Shown: piece after piece, positions 8,858 to 16,721 of the stretch
Position numbering within the stretch: the first letter of the stretch is position 1
Layout of the letters: each line of letters begins with the position of its first letter
Program-made: the position numbers and the translations under genes
Assembly (NCBI RefSeq): GCF_000429325.1
Contig: NZ_KE386886.1
Location: 143,653 to 207,652, forward strand
Source of the DNA: Fundidesulfovibrio putealis DSM 16056
GTDB taxonomy: Bacteria > Desulfobacterota > Desulfovibrionia > Desulfovibrionales > Desulfovibrionaceae
Direction of reading: 5' to 3'
DNA length: 64,000 nt
The notes under the pieces: generated by a model
Told to the model about the DNA's origin: nothing
Databases searched by the model: none
Seen by the model: only the letters and a program-made list of their open reading frames with translations

Positions 8858-9388
8858 CTAATCGCCCGGCGCGATGATGGTTTCGCTACCACCCACGCTG
8901 TCCACCACGAAAACCGGCTCGTCGCCCTGCCAGGGGGGGTTCGACTTCCCAGTCATCTCCTCGATGTCCACGCGCACCACGCAGGTGACCGCCAGGACCT
9001 TCTCGTCGTATTTGCCGGTGGGGCCGCCCAGGTGTCCCATGATGAGGTCCAGTCCGCGCTGCTTCTCCGCCGGGTCCTCCACGACCACGGCGCGCCCCGT
9101 GCCCACCACGGACTTGAAGTGCGCGGTGTAGTCGCAGGCCTTGGTCTGGCGCACCAGCGAGTAGGACACCACCGCGTCGAAGCTCACCCGGTCGCAGGCG
9201 CGCAGGCAGTCGGCCTTTTTCCCCTTGTGGGAGCTGTGGAAATACAGCGCGCGGTTCTCGTACCCGAAGCTCACCGGCACCACGTACGGCGACGCGCCGT
9301 CCCACATGGCCAGATGCACGTACTCGGCCCGTCGCAACAGGGCCTCCACCAGTTTGAAATCCTTTATCTCGCGGTCGGACTTACGCAC
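8858..9388 (-). CDS. Pyridoxamine 5'-phosphate oxidase family (NimA-like) flavin-binding protein
   Basis: A 176-residue split-barrel protein resembling the NimA/PNPOx-like family: LLRRAEYVHLAMWDGASPYVVPVSFGYENRALYFHSS is the typical flavin-binding N-terminal half. Members bind FMN, F420 or heme and act as small redox proteins; the substrate here is unknown. The start is a GTG with AAGGAG 7 nt upstream. It lies 42 bp downstream of the amidotransferase gene on the same strand, probably in the same transcript. Confidence 0.82.
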   Translation of the reverse strand: MRKSDREIKDFKLVEALLRRAEYVHLAMWDGASPYVVPVSFGYENRALYFHSSHKGKKADCLRACDRVSFDAVVSYSLVRQTKACDYTAHFKSVVGTGRAVVVEDPAEKQRGLDLIMGHLGGPTGKYDEKVLAVTCVVRVDIEEMTGKSNPPWQGDEPVFVVDSVGGSETIIAPGD

Positions 9389-9430
9389 AAAAACGCTCCT
9401 TGCGATTATTCTTTCAGCCCCGATTGATAC

Positions 9431-10126
9431 TCAGATATCGCGCGCCATGTTGTCCAGAAGGCGGGTCAGCATGGCCTCCAGACCCTCCAGGTGCTTGAGC
9501 CCCGCCCTCATCTCTTCCGGGGTCTGCACAAACTGCCCCTCGACCAGGTCGGCGGCCCCGTGTTCGATCAGCTGCTCCATGCTCTGGGCCGTGGTCTCGA
9601 AATGAAACTGCAACCCCACCAGCTTCGCGCCCACGGCGAAGGCCTGCTGCGCGCAGGCGTCGCTCTCTGCCAGCAGCGAGGCCCCGCGCGGCACGGAGAA
9701 GGTCTCGCCGTGCCAGTGAAAGGCCGTGAACTCCTTCGGGATGCCCGCAAACGCCGGGTTGGCCGCGCCCCAGGGCGTCAGCCGCACCGGATGCCAGCCT
9801 ATCTCGCGCTGGTTGTTGCTGCCCACCTGCCCGCCCAGAATCTGCGAGAGCATCTGCGCGCCCAGGCACACGCCAAGCACGCTCCTGCCCCTGGCCACGG
9901 CCTGCTTCAGGCACTCCTTCTCCTGGGCCAGCCACGGGAACTCCAGCTCGTCGTGGACGCTCATGGGGCCGCCCATCACCGTCAGCAGATCGTACTCGTG
10001 CGGGTCGGGCAGCGGGTCGTTCGCCCAGATCCGCGTGCGTGCAAGCTCATGACCGCGTTTGGCCGCCCAGACCGCTATCCCCGCCGGGTCCTCGAAAGGA
10101 ACATGTTCGATGGATTGGATACGCAT
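9431..10126 (-). CDS. Class I glutamine amidotransferase
   Basis: A 231-residue stand-alone GATase of the GMP-synthase-like type. The nucleophile is C87 in GVCLGAQM, and H175 and E177 in QFHFETT complete the triad. Such proteins release ammonia from glutamine or hydrolyse gamma-glutamyl bonds; no synthase partner is encoded nearby, so the acceptor is unknown. CAGGAG lies 7 nt before the ATG. The gene is divergent from the arsenosugar-type cluster starting near 10230. Confidence 0.85.
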   Translation of the reverse strand: MRIQSIEHVPFEDPAGIAVWAAKRGHELARTRIWANDPLPDPHEYDLLTVMGGPMSVHDELEFPWLAQEKECLKQAVARGRSVLGVCLGAQMLSQILGGQVGSNNQREIGWHPVRLTPWGAANPAFAGIPKEFTAFHWHGETFSVPRGASLLAESDACAQQAFAVGAKLVGLQFHFETTAQSMEQLIEHGAADLVEGQFVQTPEEMRAGLKHLEGLEAMLTRLLDNMARDI

Positions 10127-10229
10127 GGTATGACTCCTGCCTCCGTGGTGGCTTTCTTTGACGGATTCGTCAAGGTCCGCACGGGATGCGCTTTACCGGG
10201 ACCGCCCCGGCTGGTATAGACCGTTTCGC

Positions 10230-10943
10230 ATGTCCCCATCCTTCTCCGTAATCGTTCCGGTCCTCGGCGAAGAGGATCTGGTGAACCGCGTGGTGGATCA
10301 CATCCGCACCGTGGGCTACGGTCGCCGGGTGGAGATACTGGTGGCCGACGGCCATCCGCAGCGCACCACCCTGGCCGCGCTGGACCGCCCCGGCGTGCTG
10401 GCCGTGCCCGCACCGCGCGGACGCGCCCGCCAGATGAACGCCGCGGCCCGCAAGGCATCCGGAGACGTGCTGGTCTTCCTGCACGCGGACAGCACGCTGC
10501 CCGCCGGAGCCTTCGAGGCCATGGAAGCCGTTCTTTCCGACCCCGCGCGCGTCGGCGGGGCCTTCGACCTGGCCATTCGCTCCACCCGTTTCTCGCTTCG
10601 CCTGATCGCCTGGGCCGCCACCCTGCGCTCGCGCCTGACGCGCACCCCCTACGGCGACCAGGCCGTGTTCCTCACCCGCACGGCCTTCCAGGCCCTGGGC
10701 GGCTACGCCGACCTGCCCGTGCTGGAGGACGTTGACCTCATGCGCCGCCTGCGCCGCGCCGGGATGCGCATCGGCTTCGCCAAAGGCCGCGCCGTCACCT
10801 CGCCGCGCCGCTGGGAATCCGAAGGCGTCTGGCGGCGCACCTTCATCAACTGGGCCATCATCATCCTGTACATCCTGGGCGTCCCGCCCGAGCGCCTTGC
10901 GCCGCTGCACCGGACGCGCCCCCATACGGAGGAATCATCATGA
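10230..10943 (+). CDS. TIGR04283 family arsenosugar biosynthesis glycosyltransferase
   Basis: A 237-residue GT2-type protein. It starts SFSVIVPVLGEEDLVN, has VADGHP and HADSTLPAGAF as nucleotide-sugar segments, and ends with a hydrophobic stretch WAIIILYILG typical of TIGR04283 proteins. The family is named for frequent pairing with ArsS; a biochemical role is inferred. The ATG at 10230 fits family starts but has no clear ribosome site; a TTG at 10158 in the same frame would add 24 residues. The stop overlaps arsS in an ATGA junction. Confidence 0.83.
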   Translation: MSPSFSVIVPVLGEEDLVNRVVDHIRTVGYGRRVEILVADGHPQRTTLAALDRPGVLAVPAPRGRARQMNAAARKASGDVLVFLHADSTLPAGAFEAMEAVLSDPARVGGAFDLAIRSTRFSLRLIAWAATLRSRLTRTPYGDQAVFLTRTAFQALGGYADLPVLEDVDLMRRLRRAGMRIGFAKGRAVTSPRRWESEGVWRRTFINWAIIILYILGVPPERLAPLHRTRPHTEESS

Positions 10944-11881
10944 ACGTGTTCGACGAACTTGCCGGGGGCGACCTCGCCGCCACCGGGCTGGACGTGCTCC
11001 AGGTGAACGTGGGCCTCAAGTGCAACCTGTCCTGCTCGCATTGCCATCTGGAAGCAGGCCCCTCGCGTAGCGAGCTCATGGACGCCGCCACCCTGGACGC
11101 CATCGCCGCCACCGCCGAGGCCGTGCGCCCCCGCGTGGTGGACATCACCGGAGGTTCGCCGGAGTTCAACCCGCATCTCCCGGCCTTCCTGCGCCGTCTG
11201 CACGCCGCAGGCCTCCCCCTTCAGGTGCGCTCCAATCTGGCCATCCTCATGGAGCCCGGTTTCGAGCACTTCTTCGATCTTTACTCCTCCCTTGGCATCG
11301 ACCTCGTGGCCTCGCTGCCCTGCTATCTTCAGGAGAACGTTGACCCCATGCGCGGCCCCGGCGTGCACGCCAAGGTCATCGCCGCCATGCGCCGCCTGAA
11401 CGCCCTTGGTTATACCCAACCCGAAGGCCCGCGCCTGGACCTCGTGTTCAACCATCCCCTCGGGCCTTATCTCCCCCCCGCCCAGAAAGGCCTGGAGGAC
11501 GCCTACCGCGCCGAGTTGGCCAAGCACGGCGTCATCTTCTCCAACCTGTTGACCATCACCAACATGCCCCTGGGACGCTATCTCGAAGAGCTCGAAGCCA
11601 AGGGTCAGGCCGACGGCTACTGGCAGCTGTTGCGCGATACATTCAACCCCGACACCCTCCCCGGCCTCATGTGCCGCAAGCAGGTGAACATCGGCTGGGA
11701 CGGCACGCTCTACGACTGCGACTTCAACCAGGCGCTTGGCCTCAAGATCAACCACGGCGCGCCCGACCACATCCGCGATTTCGACCAGCAAGCGCTGGCC
11801 GCGCGCGTCATCGTCACCGGGCCGCACTGTCTCGGCTGCACTGCCGGGGCCGGGTCCAGCTGCGCAGGGACCTTGGCGTGA
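10940..11881 (+). CDS. arsS: Arsenosugar biosynthesis radical SAM protein ArsS
   Basis: A 313-residue radical SAM enzyme. CNLSCSHC provides C28, C32 and C35, followed by the family-typical CHLEAGPSR and DITGGSPEFNP segments. The C-terminal part has MCRKQVNIGWDGTLYDCDFNQ and a terminal CLGC pair. ArsS proteins join adenosyl-derived deoxyribose to methylated arsenic in arsenosugar formation. The arsM methyltransferase that normally supplies the substrate is not in this window. Translational coupling to the TIGR04283 gene supports one operon. Confidence 0.9.
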   Translation: MNVFDELAGGDLAATGLDVLQVNVGLKCNLSCSHCHLEAGPSRSELMDAATLDAIAATAEAVRPRVVDITGGSPEFNPHLPAFLRRLHAAGLPLQVRSNLAILMEPGFEHFFDLYSSLGIDLVASLPCYLQENVDPMRGPGVHAKVIAAMRRLNALGYTQPEGPRLDLVFNHPLGPYLPPAQKGLEDAYRAELAKHGVIFSNLLTITNMPLGRYLEELEAKGQADGYWQLLRDTFNPDTLPGLMCRKQVNIGWDGTLYDCDFNQALGLKINHGAPDHIRDFDQQALAARVIVTGPHCLGCTAGAGSSCAGTLA

Positions 11882-12299
11882 GGAGGAGAACTGGGACTCC
11901 GTCCCAGACCCTGGCAGGGCTCCGCCCTGCACCCGCCAGGGGGATGATCCCCCTGGACCCTCAGTGTGCTTCGCATACGTGTGGGCAAGCTTTGGCCGGT
12001 GTTGGGGGTTGTCACGGACGCGCCATGCGCGGCGGGCGACGAATCGTCTTCAAATCGGTTCAAGCCCGCCGCGCATGGCGTGGATGGGACAACCCCCAGC
12101 GCCGGACCAATCGAAGCTTTGCGCGCTGGGACGCATAGCTGCTTATACGTTTTTGAAGGAGAATCCAGAGGGGACAACTTTTCAGGAAGAAATGTTGGAC
12201 GCTGCAAAGCAGCGCCCAAAGGGCGAAGGCCAGGACGGCCCGAGTCACACGAATTTCCAAAAAGCTTCCTCTCTGGCCGCCGAAGGCGATCTTGCACCC
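11882..12299. repeat. Structured intergenic region: triple hairpin plus long imperfect inverted repeat
   Basis: No convincing gene here. Three hairpins follow the arsS stop: CTGGGAC-TCC-GTCCCAG (11891-11907), GCAGGGC-TCC-GCCCTGC (11914-11930) and CCAGGGGGA-TGA's partner TCCCCCTGG (11936-11956). A second copy of this element lies at 16632-16695 on the other strand. Next, a roughly 40-nt arm at 11998-12037 pairs with 12064-12103, with the matching core GGGGGTTGTC and CGCCATGCGCGGCGGGC. This may be a non-autonomous repeat or a structured RNA. Confidence 0.7.
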
Positions 12300-12980
12300 A
12301 TGACAAACAAAATCTGCCTGCTCTTCATGCTGCGCGCGCCGCTGCACGGCAAAGTCAAAACCCGGCTGGCCCGCGAGGTCGGCCACGATGCGGCGCTCGC
12401 GCTGTACAAGGCGTTCGTCGAGGACATGCTGGACAGCCTGGACGGCTGCGGCGCGGATATCGCGTTCTTTGTGGAGCCGGGAGAGGGCATCGGAGAAATG
12501 CGGGCGTGGCTGGGCGACGGGCGTGTGTACGTGCCGCAGTGCCATGGCAACCTGGGCGACAGGATGCGCGCTGCGTTCGAGTGGGCGTTTGGCGCGGAGT
12601 ATACGGCTGCGGCCTGCATCGGGTCGGACATCGCCGTGCTGTCGCATTGGCACGCGAAATCACTGGTGCGGCTTATGCGGTCGGAACCGGCCCTGATCGG
12701 CCCAAGCCCTGACGGCGGCTATTGGACCATTGGATTCGGCAGAAAGAGCTATTTGCCGCAGGCGTTCGAGAGCATGCCCTGGAGCACGCCGGAGCTGTTC
12801 GGGATAACCATGGGCGTCATGCAGCCGCTGCAACCGGCGACGTTGCCGGAACTGGCGGACATCGACACACTGGAAGATTTGCGTGCGTTGGTGCGGGCGC
12901 GTCCGGCGGGAGTCGCCCGGAGGACGCTGGCAGTGGCCGGGGCGCTGCTCGGTCAGGAACCGTTCAAAGACCAGTCGTAG
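12300..12980 (+). CDS. TIGR04282 family (CofC-like) arsenosugar biosynthesis glycosyltransferase
   Basis: A 226-residue nucleotidyl/glycosyltransferase-like protein (DUF2064). MLRAPLHGKVKTRLAREVG is the family start, GSDIAVLS is the metal-site region and LIGPSPDGGYWTIGF is the hallmark segment. Members occur with ArsS and TIGR04283 proteins, so it is taken as part of the same pathway despite the 418-bp gap. The ATG at 12300 matches family starts but its ribosome site is weak. The 3' end overlaps the convergent DUF547 gene by 28 bp. Confidence 0.85.
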   Translation: MTNKICLLFMLRAPLHGKVKTRLAREVGHDAALALYKAFVEDMLDSLDGCGADIAFFVEPGEGIGEMRAWLGDGRVYVPQCHGNLGDRMRAAFEWAFGAEYTAAACIGSDIAVLSHWHAKSLVRLMRSEPALIGPSPDGGYWTIGFGRKSYLPQAFESMPWSTPELFGITMGVMQPLQPATLPELADIDTLEDLRALVRARPAGVARRTLAVAGALLGQEPFKDQS

Positions 12981-13699
12981 GGAAGATACTTCAATTTGAC
13001 CTTGCCGCCGTGTGCGGCAAGAGCGTCTCGGAGGGCGGGGTCCGCGTGGCGCGCTACGAACGCGATCACCCCGTCCGCCCCGCCGAAATCCGCCTCGAAC
13101 CAATCGAAAATTGCACTCACGAAGAGCGTGTCCCCCGTGAGACGCGCCCGGTCAGGCGTTCGCACGAAGGCCCGCGCGGCCCGGTCCAGCTGTTCGTCCA
13201 GGCGAGCGGCTTCGTAGGGCTCGGGCAAGAGCGGCGGACAGCCCTTGGACGCGCAGTTGATGGCTGCGTGGAGCCTTGGGTCCTTGAACTGCTTGCGCAG
13301 GATCTCGTGCTCCAGCGCGTCCAAGGTGATGGTCCCGGCGCAGGTGCGCACCACGGGAAGCTTCCAGGGCGAGCCGAACAGGCCGCCGATGTCCCGGATG
13401 GAGGCCACGGGGAAATGGTCCAGGATGAGCCTTATGGTCGCGGCGTTGTAGAGGTTGATGTACGCGGCGAAGCGCTCGCGCTCGGGGAGCGATGGCAGGT
13501 CGGCGGCGGCCAGCTGCGCCAGATAGGCGTCGAGCCTGGATGGGTCGGCCTTGAGGCCGGTATAGTCCACGATGCCGTTGTGAACGTGCTTGGCGAGCAC
13601 CTGCGCGAAGAGGGCGCTGTCCACCGGCTGCGCTTGGGCGGGTGCTGCGGCCAGGAGGAGACAGGTTGCTAAGGTCGAGAGCAGTAGTTTGGGTATCAT
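12953..13699 (-). CDS. DUF547 domain-containing exported protein
   Basis: A 248-residue protein with a clear signal peptide (MIPKLLLSTLATCLLLAA, cleavage likely after APAQA) and then a DUF547 domain with the conserved AYINLYNAATIRLILDHFP and INCASKGCPPL segments. The function of DUF547 is not established. An ATG at 13699 is chosen because the signal peptide begins there; the upstream extension to 13768 crosses a palindrome. It ends by overlapping the TIGR04282 gene tail to tail. Confidence 0.85.
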   Translation of the reverse strand: MIPKLLLSTLATCLLLAAAPAQAQPVDSALFAQVLAKHVHNGIVDYTGLKADPSRLDAYLAQLAAADLPSLPERERFAAYINLYNAATIRLILDHFPVASIRDIGGLFGSPWKLPVVRTCAGTITLDALEHEILRKQFKDPRLHAAINCASKGCPPLLPEPYEAARLDEQLDRAARAFVRTPDRARLTGDTLFVSAIFDWFEADFGGADGVIAFVARHADPALRDALAAHGGKVKLKYLPYDWSLNGS

Positions 13700-13763
13700 G
13701 GGGGCATCCTCGCTGATCTTGCCTGCCCAGACAACACAAGATCCACAATAATCCAGATTGCTC

Positions 13764-13783
13764 CCCACATAGCGCTATGTGGG
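13764..13783. promoter_or_regulatory. 20-bp perfect palindrome between divergent genes
   Basis: CCCACATAGCGCTATGTGGG is fully self-complementary and lies 64 bp before the DUF547 start and 80 bp before the start of the unknown gene at 13864. This is a good position for an operator controlling both. No cognate regulator is recognised nearby. Confidence 0.5.
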
Positions 13784-13863
13784 TTGATGCATTTTCTTTT
13801 CTGGAGAGAATGCCTGGTTATCGACTCGCCGTGGCGGGTCAAAATCACCAGGAGATTCTTACA

Positions 13864-14358
13864 ATGCACCATCGAACAACCGGAAACAACGCAACTCACA
13901 CCGCATTTCCTCCTCTGAAGGCCGTACTCTCTGACCTTTTCCAAGACCAAGGACTGACAGCACACTTCAACGGGGCCAACCACCGCCAATCGTTCGTCGC
14001 GCCTCTTGGCCCTGCGCCTGCTGATCACGCCCGGCGAAGGGTGTGGGAAATCCTGCGCGCTCTCGAACCCGAAATGCTCAGGCGCTTTCTGCCCGCATTC
14101 CATCTGGAACAGAAACACAAGCGCGACCAGGTAAGACGCCGCAAACTCGACCATCTGCGCCGTACAGACCCCCTCTTTGAGCGCTCCATGCACATTCTGG
14201 AATGGATTCTTCCCAAGCTGTCCAAAGCTGCCGTCAGAGCCCTCGAACAGGGCCTTGCGGCACATCCTCATGCGTTCGTCAGGTTTTACGCTTCGCTTCG
14301 CAAGCTGGCCGAGGATGTGGAACTCACTCTTCACGCGCCCAATCACAGCGGAAAATGA
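13864..14358 (+). CDS. Protein of unknown function
   Basis: Not recognised. The product is 164 residues, charged and probably mostly helical, with an arginine/lysine-rich middle (EQKHKRDQVRRRKLDHLRR) and no signal peptide or membrane span. The ATG at 13864 has CAGGAGA 8 nt upstream, which supports this strand over the overlapping minus-strand frame. The gene ends 44 bp before the zincin-like gene and may be co-expressed with it. Confidence 0.55.
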   Translation: MHHRTTGNNATHTAFPPLKAVLSDLFQDQGLTAHFNGANHRQSFVAPLGPAPADHARRRVWEILRALEPEMLRRFLPAFHLEQKHKRDQVRRRKLDHLRRTDPLFERSMHILEWILPKLSKAAVRALEQGLAAHPHAFVRFYASLRKLAEDVELTLHAPNHSGK

Positions 14359-14402
14359 ACTGAGGCGACAAGCCTTCAAATCACCCACTAAAGGAGACTA
14401 AC

Positions 14403-15209
14403 ATGGGATTTTTCGGCAACACATCCTCCAACGATGACGACCTGTTCGGTTCGCATCCCGGTGCGGCAGGGCCGAGCCTTTTCACCGATCCTGGCAAGTT
14501 CACCGGTGTCCTGAACGCTTACAAACCGCTTTACCAGCAGACGCTGGCAACAGACGGCGATCCGGTCCAGGGCATGGCCCAGGCGAAGATGGTGAATATG
14601 AGCGGTGGAGGGCAGAGCAGCGGCGGTACGCTTTCGAATGCAGCCGAGGAAGAGCCATTTGGCAAAAACGACAGAATCAGGGAGAAGAAACGGCAGTTGG
14701 AGCAAGGGACCGTGCGGGAAAGCGAAGCTGGGCCGATGAATGAACCTTATGATCCTGAAAGCGTGGCGGTACGCGGAAGGGGCGGTTCTCAATTGTCGCC
14801 GGAGTTGAAGGATAGGCTCCGGTCAGAGTTGAATGATACCAGGTTCAAAGACATGGACCTCGACTCTCTCAAGCTCTATCGGGGGAAAACGCCTTGGTAC
14901 ATGCCCGGTGACAAACAAGCGATCACCTTGGAGAATCACATTTACCATAATGATCCGAATTTCGACCCGGAGAACAACCCTAAGCACTTTAACATACTCA
15001 AAGAAGAAGCGATTCATTCCGGGCAATTCCAGGACAATATGACACGTCCAGGATATTTGCTTGAGGGCCTTCTCAAAGGGTATGAAGACAGCAAATGGGA
15101 AGACGAGGCCCAAAGAATTGCTGGAACTGGTCGTTATGCACAAGTTCCACCTACAACCAATGAGACACCGCAGCGGCAGCCCGTCGAAGAGAAGGATCTC
15201 ACCGAGTAA
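14403..15209 (+). CDS. Unknown protein with a degenerate DUF4157/zincin-like core
   Basis: A 268-residue protein. Residues 1-110 are Gly/Ser/Asn-rich and probably disordered. From about residue 125 the pattern is like peptidase-like DUF4157 domains: ITLENHIYH, then ILKEEAIHSGQFQ in the place of HExxHxxQ, then YLLEGLLKGYEDSKWEDEA, matching their terminal Y-x-E-x-EA region. The first zinc histidine would be glutamate, so catalysis is doubtful. AAAGGAG lies 6 nt before the ATG. The fold call is inferred from motif order and is not certain. Confidence 0.6.
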   Translation: MGFFGNTSSNDDDLFGSHPGAAGPSLFTDPGKFTGVLNAYKPLYQQTLATDGDPVQGMAQAKMVNMSGGGQSSGGTLSNAAEEEPFGKNDRIREKKRQLEQGTVRESEAGPMNEPYDPESVAVRGRGGSQLSPELKDRLRSELNDTRFKDMDLDSLKLYRGKTPWYMPGDKQAITLENHIYHNDPNFDPENNPKHFNILKEEAIHSGQFQDNMTRPGYLLEGLLKGYEDSKWEDEAQRIAGTGRYAQVPPTTNETPQRQPVEEKDLTE

Positions 15210-15213
15210 CTGA

Positions 15214-15225
15214 GTAGCGACAGAG
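15214..15225 (+). repeat. 12-bp direct repeat, left copy
   Basis: GTAGCGACAGAG follows the stop of the zincin-like gene by a few bases. An identical copy lies at 16474-16485, just after the second lipoprotein gene, so the two bracket the lipoprotein pair. Confidence 0.4.
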
Positions 15226-15411
15226 ATACCACCAAGCCCCTAAACAGTCCTGGCCAGAAGCATGTGCCTGGCCAGGACGCTCGACATTTGAAGTCCGTCA
15301 GACTTGACGCGCAACGCGGCAATATATAAAATTCGCATAAAATATATAAATAGTATGCACGCTTTGGCGGCAACAATTCAACCGAGATGTCCCCCAGACA
15401 ACGGAATGCTT

Positions 15412-15924
15412 ATGAAAAAATCAAACGCGATTATATTACTCGTATTCGTCACATTCGCAACCATCTCCAGCGGATGTTTTCTATATTCAGCAAGCTACAA
15501 AAACCTTGACCCAAGGTGCAAAGGCTGGGTCAAGCAATACTATGCAGAATACGACAGAAGCAAGGAGTTCATACTGTCTATCCCAGACGCCGAAACACGT
15601 TACAGTTACTATATATGCATCAACAGAATAACGGCAACATTTGCTATTGGCGACGACGTCTTCAACGACATTCCAACCCCAACGATTAAAATGCTGAAGG
15701 AAAAACTCCCAACATGCAAAGGAAGCTGGGAATACTGGAAATCATTCGGCATTATTTATGAACTACACTTTTCTGGATCATATAATGTTTCGAAAGACGA
15801 GGAGATGATTTCAATCATGAAAAACAGCGTCTCAAGAATCACAAGTGAAATTTTCAAAGAAGACGCAGAAAAAATGATCAGATACATAACAAGCTCCGGG
15901 ACCCAGAAGACCGTGAACAAATGA
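15412..15924 (+). CDS. Lipoprotein of unknown function (paralogue 1)
   Basis: A 170-residue lipoprotein. The signal peptide MKKSNAIILLVFVTFATISSGC ends in an SSGC lipobox, so the mature protein should be lipidated. The mature part has conserved pairs shared with the next gene: LDPRCKGWVKQYY and ETRYSYYICIN. Codon use is AT-rich (many ATA, TTA and AAA), unlike the flanking genes, which suggests transfer. The ATG at 15412 begins a normal signal peptide; an ATG at 15406 is equally possible. Confidence 0.7.
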   Translation: MKKSNAIILLVFVTFATISSGCFLYSASYKNLDPRCKGWVKQYYAEYDRSKEFILSIPDAETRYSYYICINRITATFAIGDDVFNDIPTPTIKMLKEKLPTCKGSWEYWKSFGIIYELHFSGSYNVSKDEEMISIMKNSVSRITSEIFKEDAEKMIRYITSSGTQKTVNK

Positions 15925-15974
15925 GACAGCGACAATTCAACAACGAAAATACCAGAAAATCTGGAACAAACACG

Positions 15975-16462
15975 ATGAATGTTCGTATGACACTATAATC
16001 ACCTTATCAATGACCATGACAACACTTCACGGCTGTTTCTGGCACCATGTCGATTATAGCAAATTTGACAATCGGTGTAAGCAATGGACTACACAGCATA
16101 CGCTTGAAAAAGACGAAGCTGGATATATTCAAACAGTATTCCCCGACATTGAATCGCGATATTCTTATTATATGTGCATAAACATTACCACCGGCTCAAT
16201 GTCAGTTTTCCCACCAGTGCTCTATGACAAACCAGAAGAGTCGATTGAGTTTTTGAAGCGAAAAATTATATCAAACACAGAAGACATGGAAACCTGGTTA
16301 ATAGTCGACATTCTCAAAGACATGCAAGCCAGCAAGATTTACAACGTCAAAGGCGACTATGAACTGACAAGAATCATAACACACAAAATTACCACCATGA
16401 AAGACAAGGATTGGGCGCGAATGACAGAAGCCAAGCTTAACTTTATGATACTAAAGAAATAG
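15975..16462 (+). pseudogene. Lipoprotein paralogue 2, signal peptide apparently frameshifted
   Basis: The open frame 16010-16462 encodes residues resembling the first lipoprotein: FDNRCKQWTTQH against LDPRCKGWVKQY, and ESRYSYYMCIN against ETRYSYYICIN. It begins MTMTTLHGC, too short for a signal peptide. A start at 15975 in another frame reads MNVRMTL and hits TAA; shifted into the second frame it continues IITLSMTMTTLHGC, which would make a complete lipoprotein signal with a LHGC lipobox. A one-base change near 15990 would explain this. Sequencing error is possible. Confidence 0.5.
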
Positions 16463-16473
16463 CACTTAACATC

Positions 16474-16485
16474 GTAGCGACAGAG
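16474..16485 (+). repeat. 12-bp direct repeat, right copy
   Basis: GTAGCGACAGAG, identical to 15214-15225, marks the right edge of the AT-rich lipoprotein block. Confidence 0.4.
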
Positions 16486-16543
16486 CAAACATCGGTGAAT
16501 GTCGGCGCACTCCATTGACCGCCTCTCCACCCCGCCAACACAA

Positions 16544-16575
16544 AAGGGGAAGCGCGATCTCTCGCGCTTCCCCTT
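16544..16575. terminator. Strong rho-independent-type terminator
   Basis: AAGGGGAAGCGCG pairs perfectly with CGCGCTTCCCCTT across a 6-nt loop, and AATCTTT follows. It ends the AT-rich island on the + strand. Confidence 0.75.
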
Positions 16576-16631
16576 AATCTTTCGCACTATTCCAACACAC
16601 CCGCTCCATCCCGCGAAGCCCATAGCCGGGT

Positions 16632-16695
16632 CCAGGGGAGGCTTCTCCCCTGGCGGGTCAAGGGCAGAGCCCTTGCGGGTCCGGGCGGTGCCCGG
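16632..16695 (-). repeat. Triple-hairpin intergenic repeat, second copy
   Basis: Read on the minus strand, it gives CCGGGC-ACC-GCCCGG, CAAGGGC-TCT-GCCCTTG, then CCAGGGGA pairing with TCCCCTGG. This has the same order and linking ACCCGC as the element at 11891-11956. Both copies lie just downstream of a gene on the same strand (arsS and argJ), consistent with a 3'-end RNA structure. Confidence 0.65.
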
Positions 16696-16721
16696 TTCGG
16701 TCTTACTCCGGCCTCTCTCCC

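Noticed and set aside
13696-14388. Minus-strand open frame of about 230 codons opposite the gene at 13864
   Set aside because: No ribosome site and unlikely residue composition; the + frame has AGGAGA before its ATG and the 20-bp palindrome would lie inside this frame.
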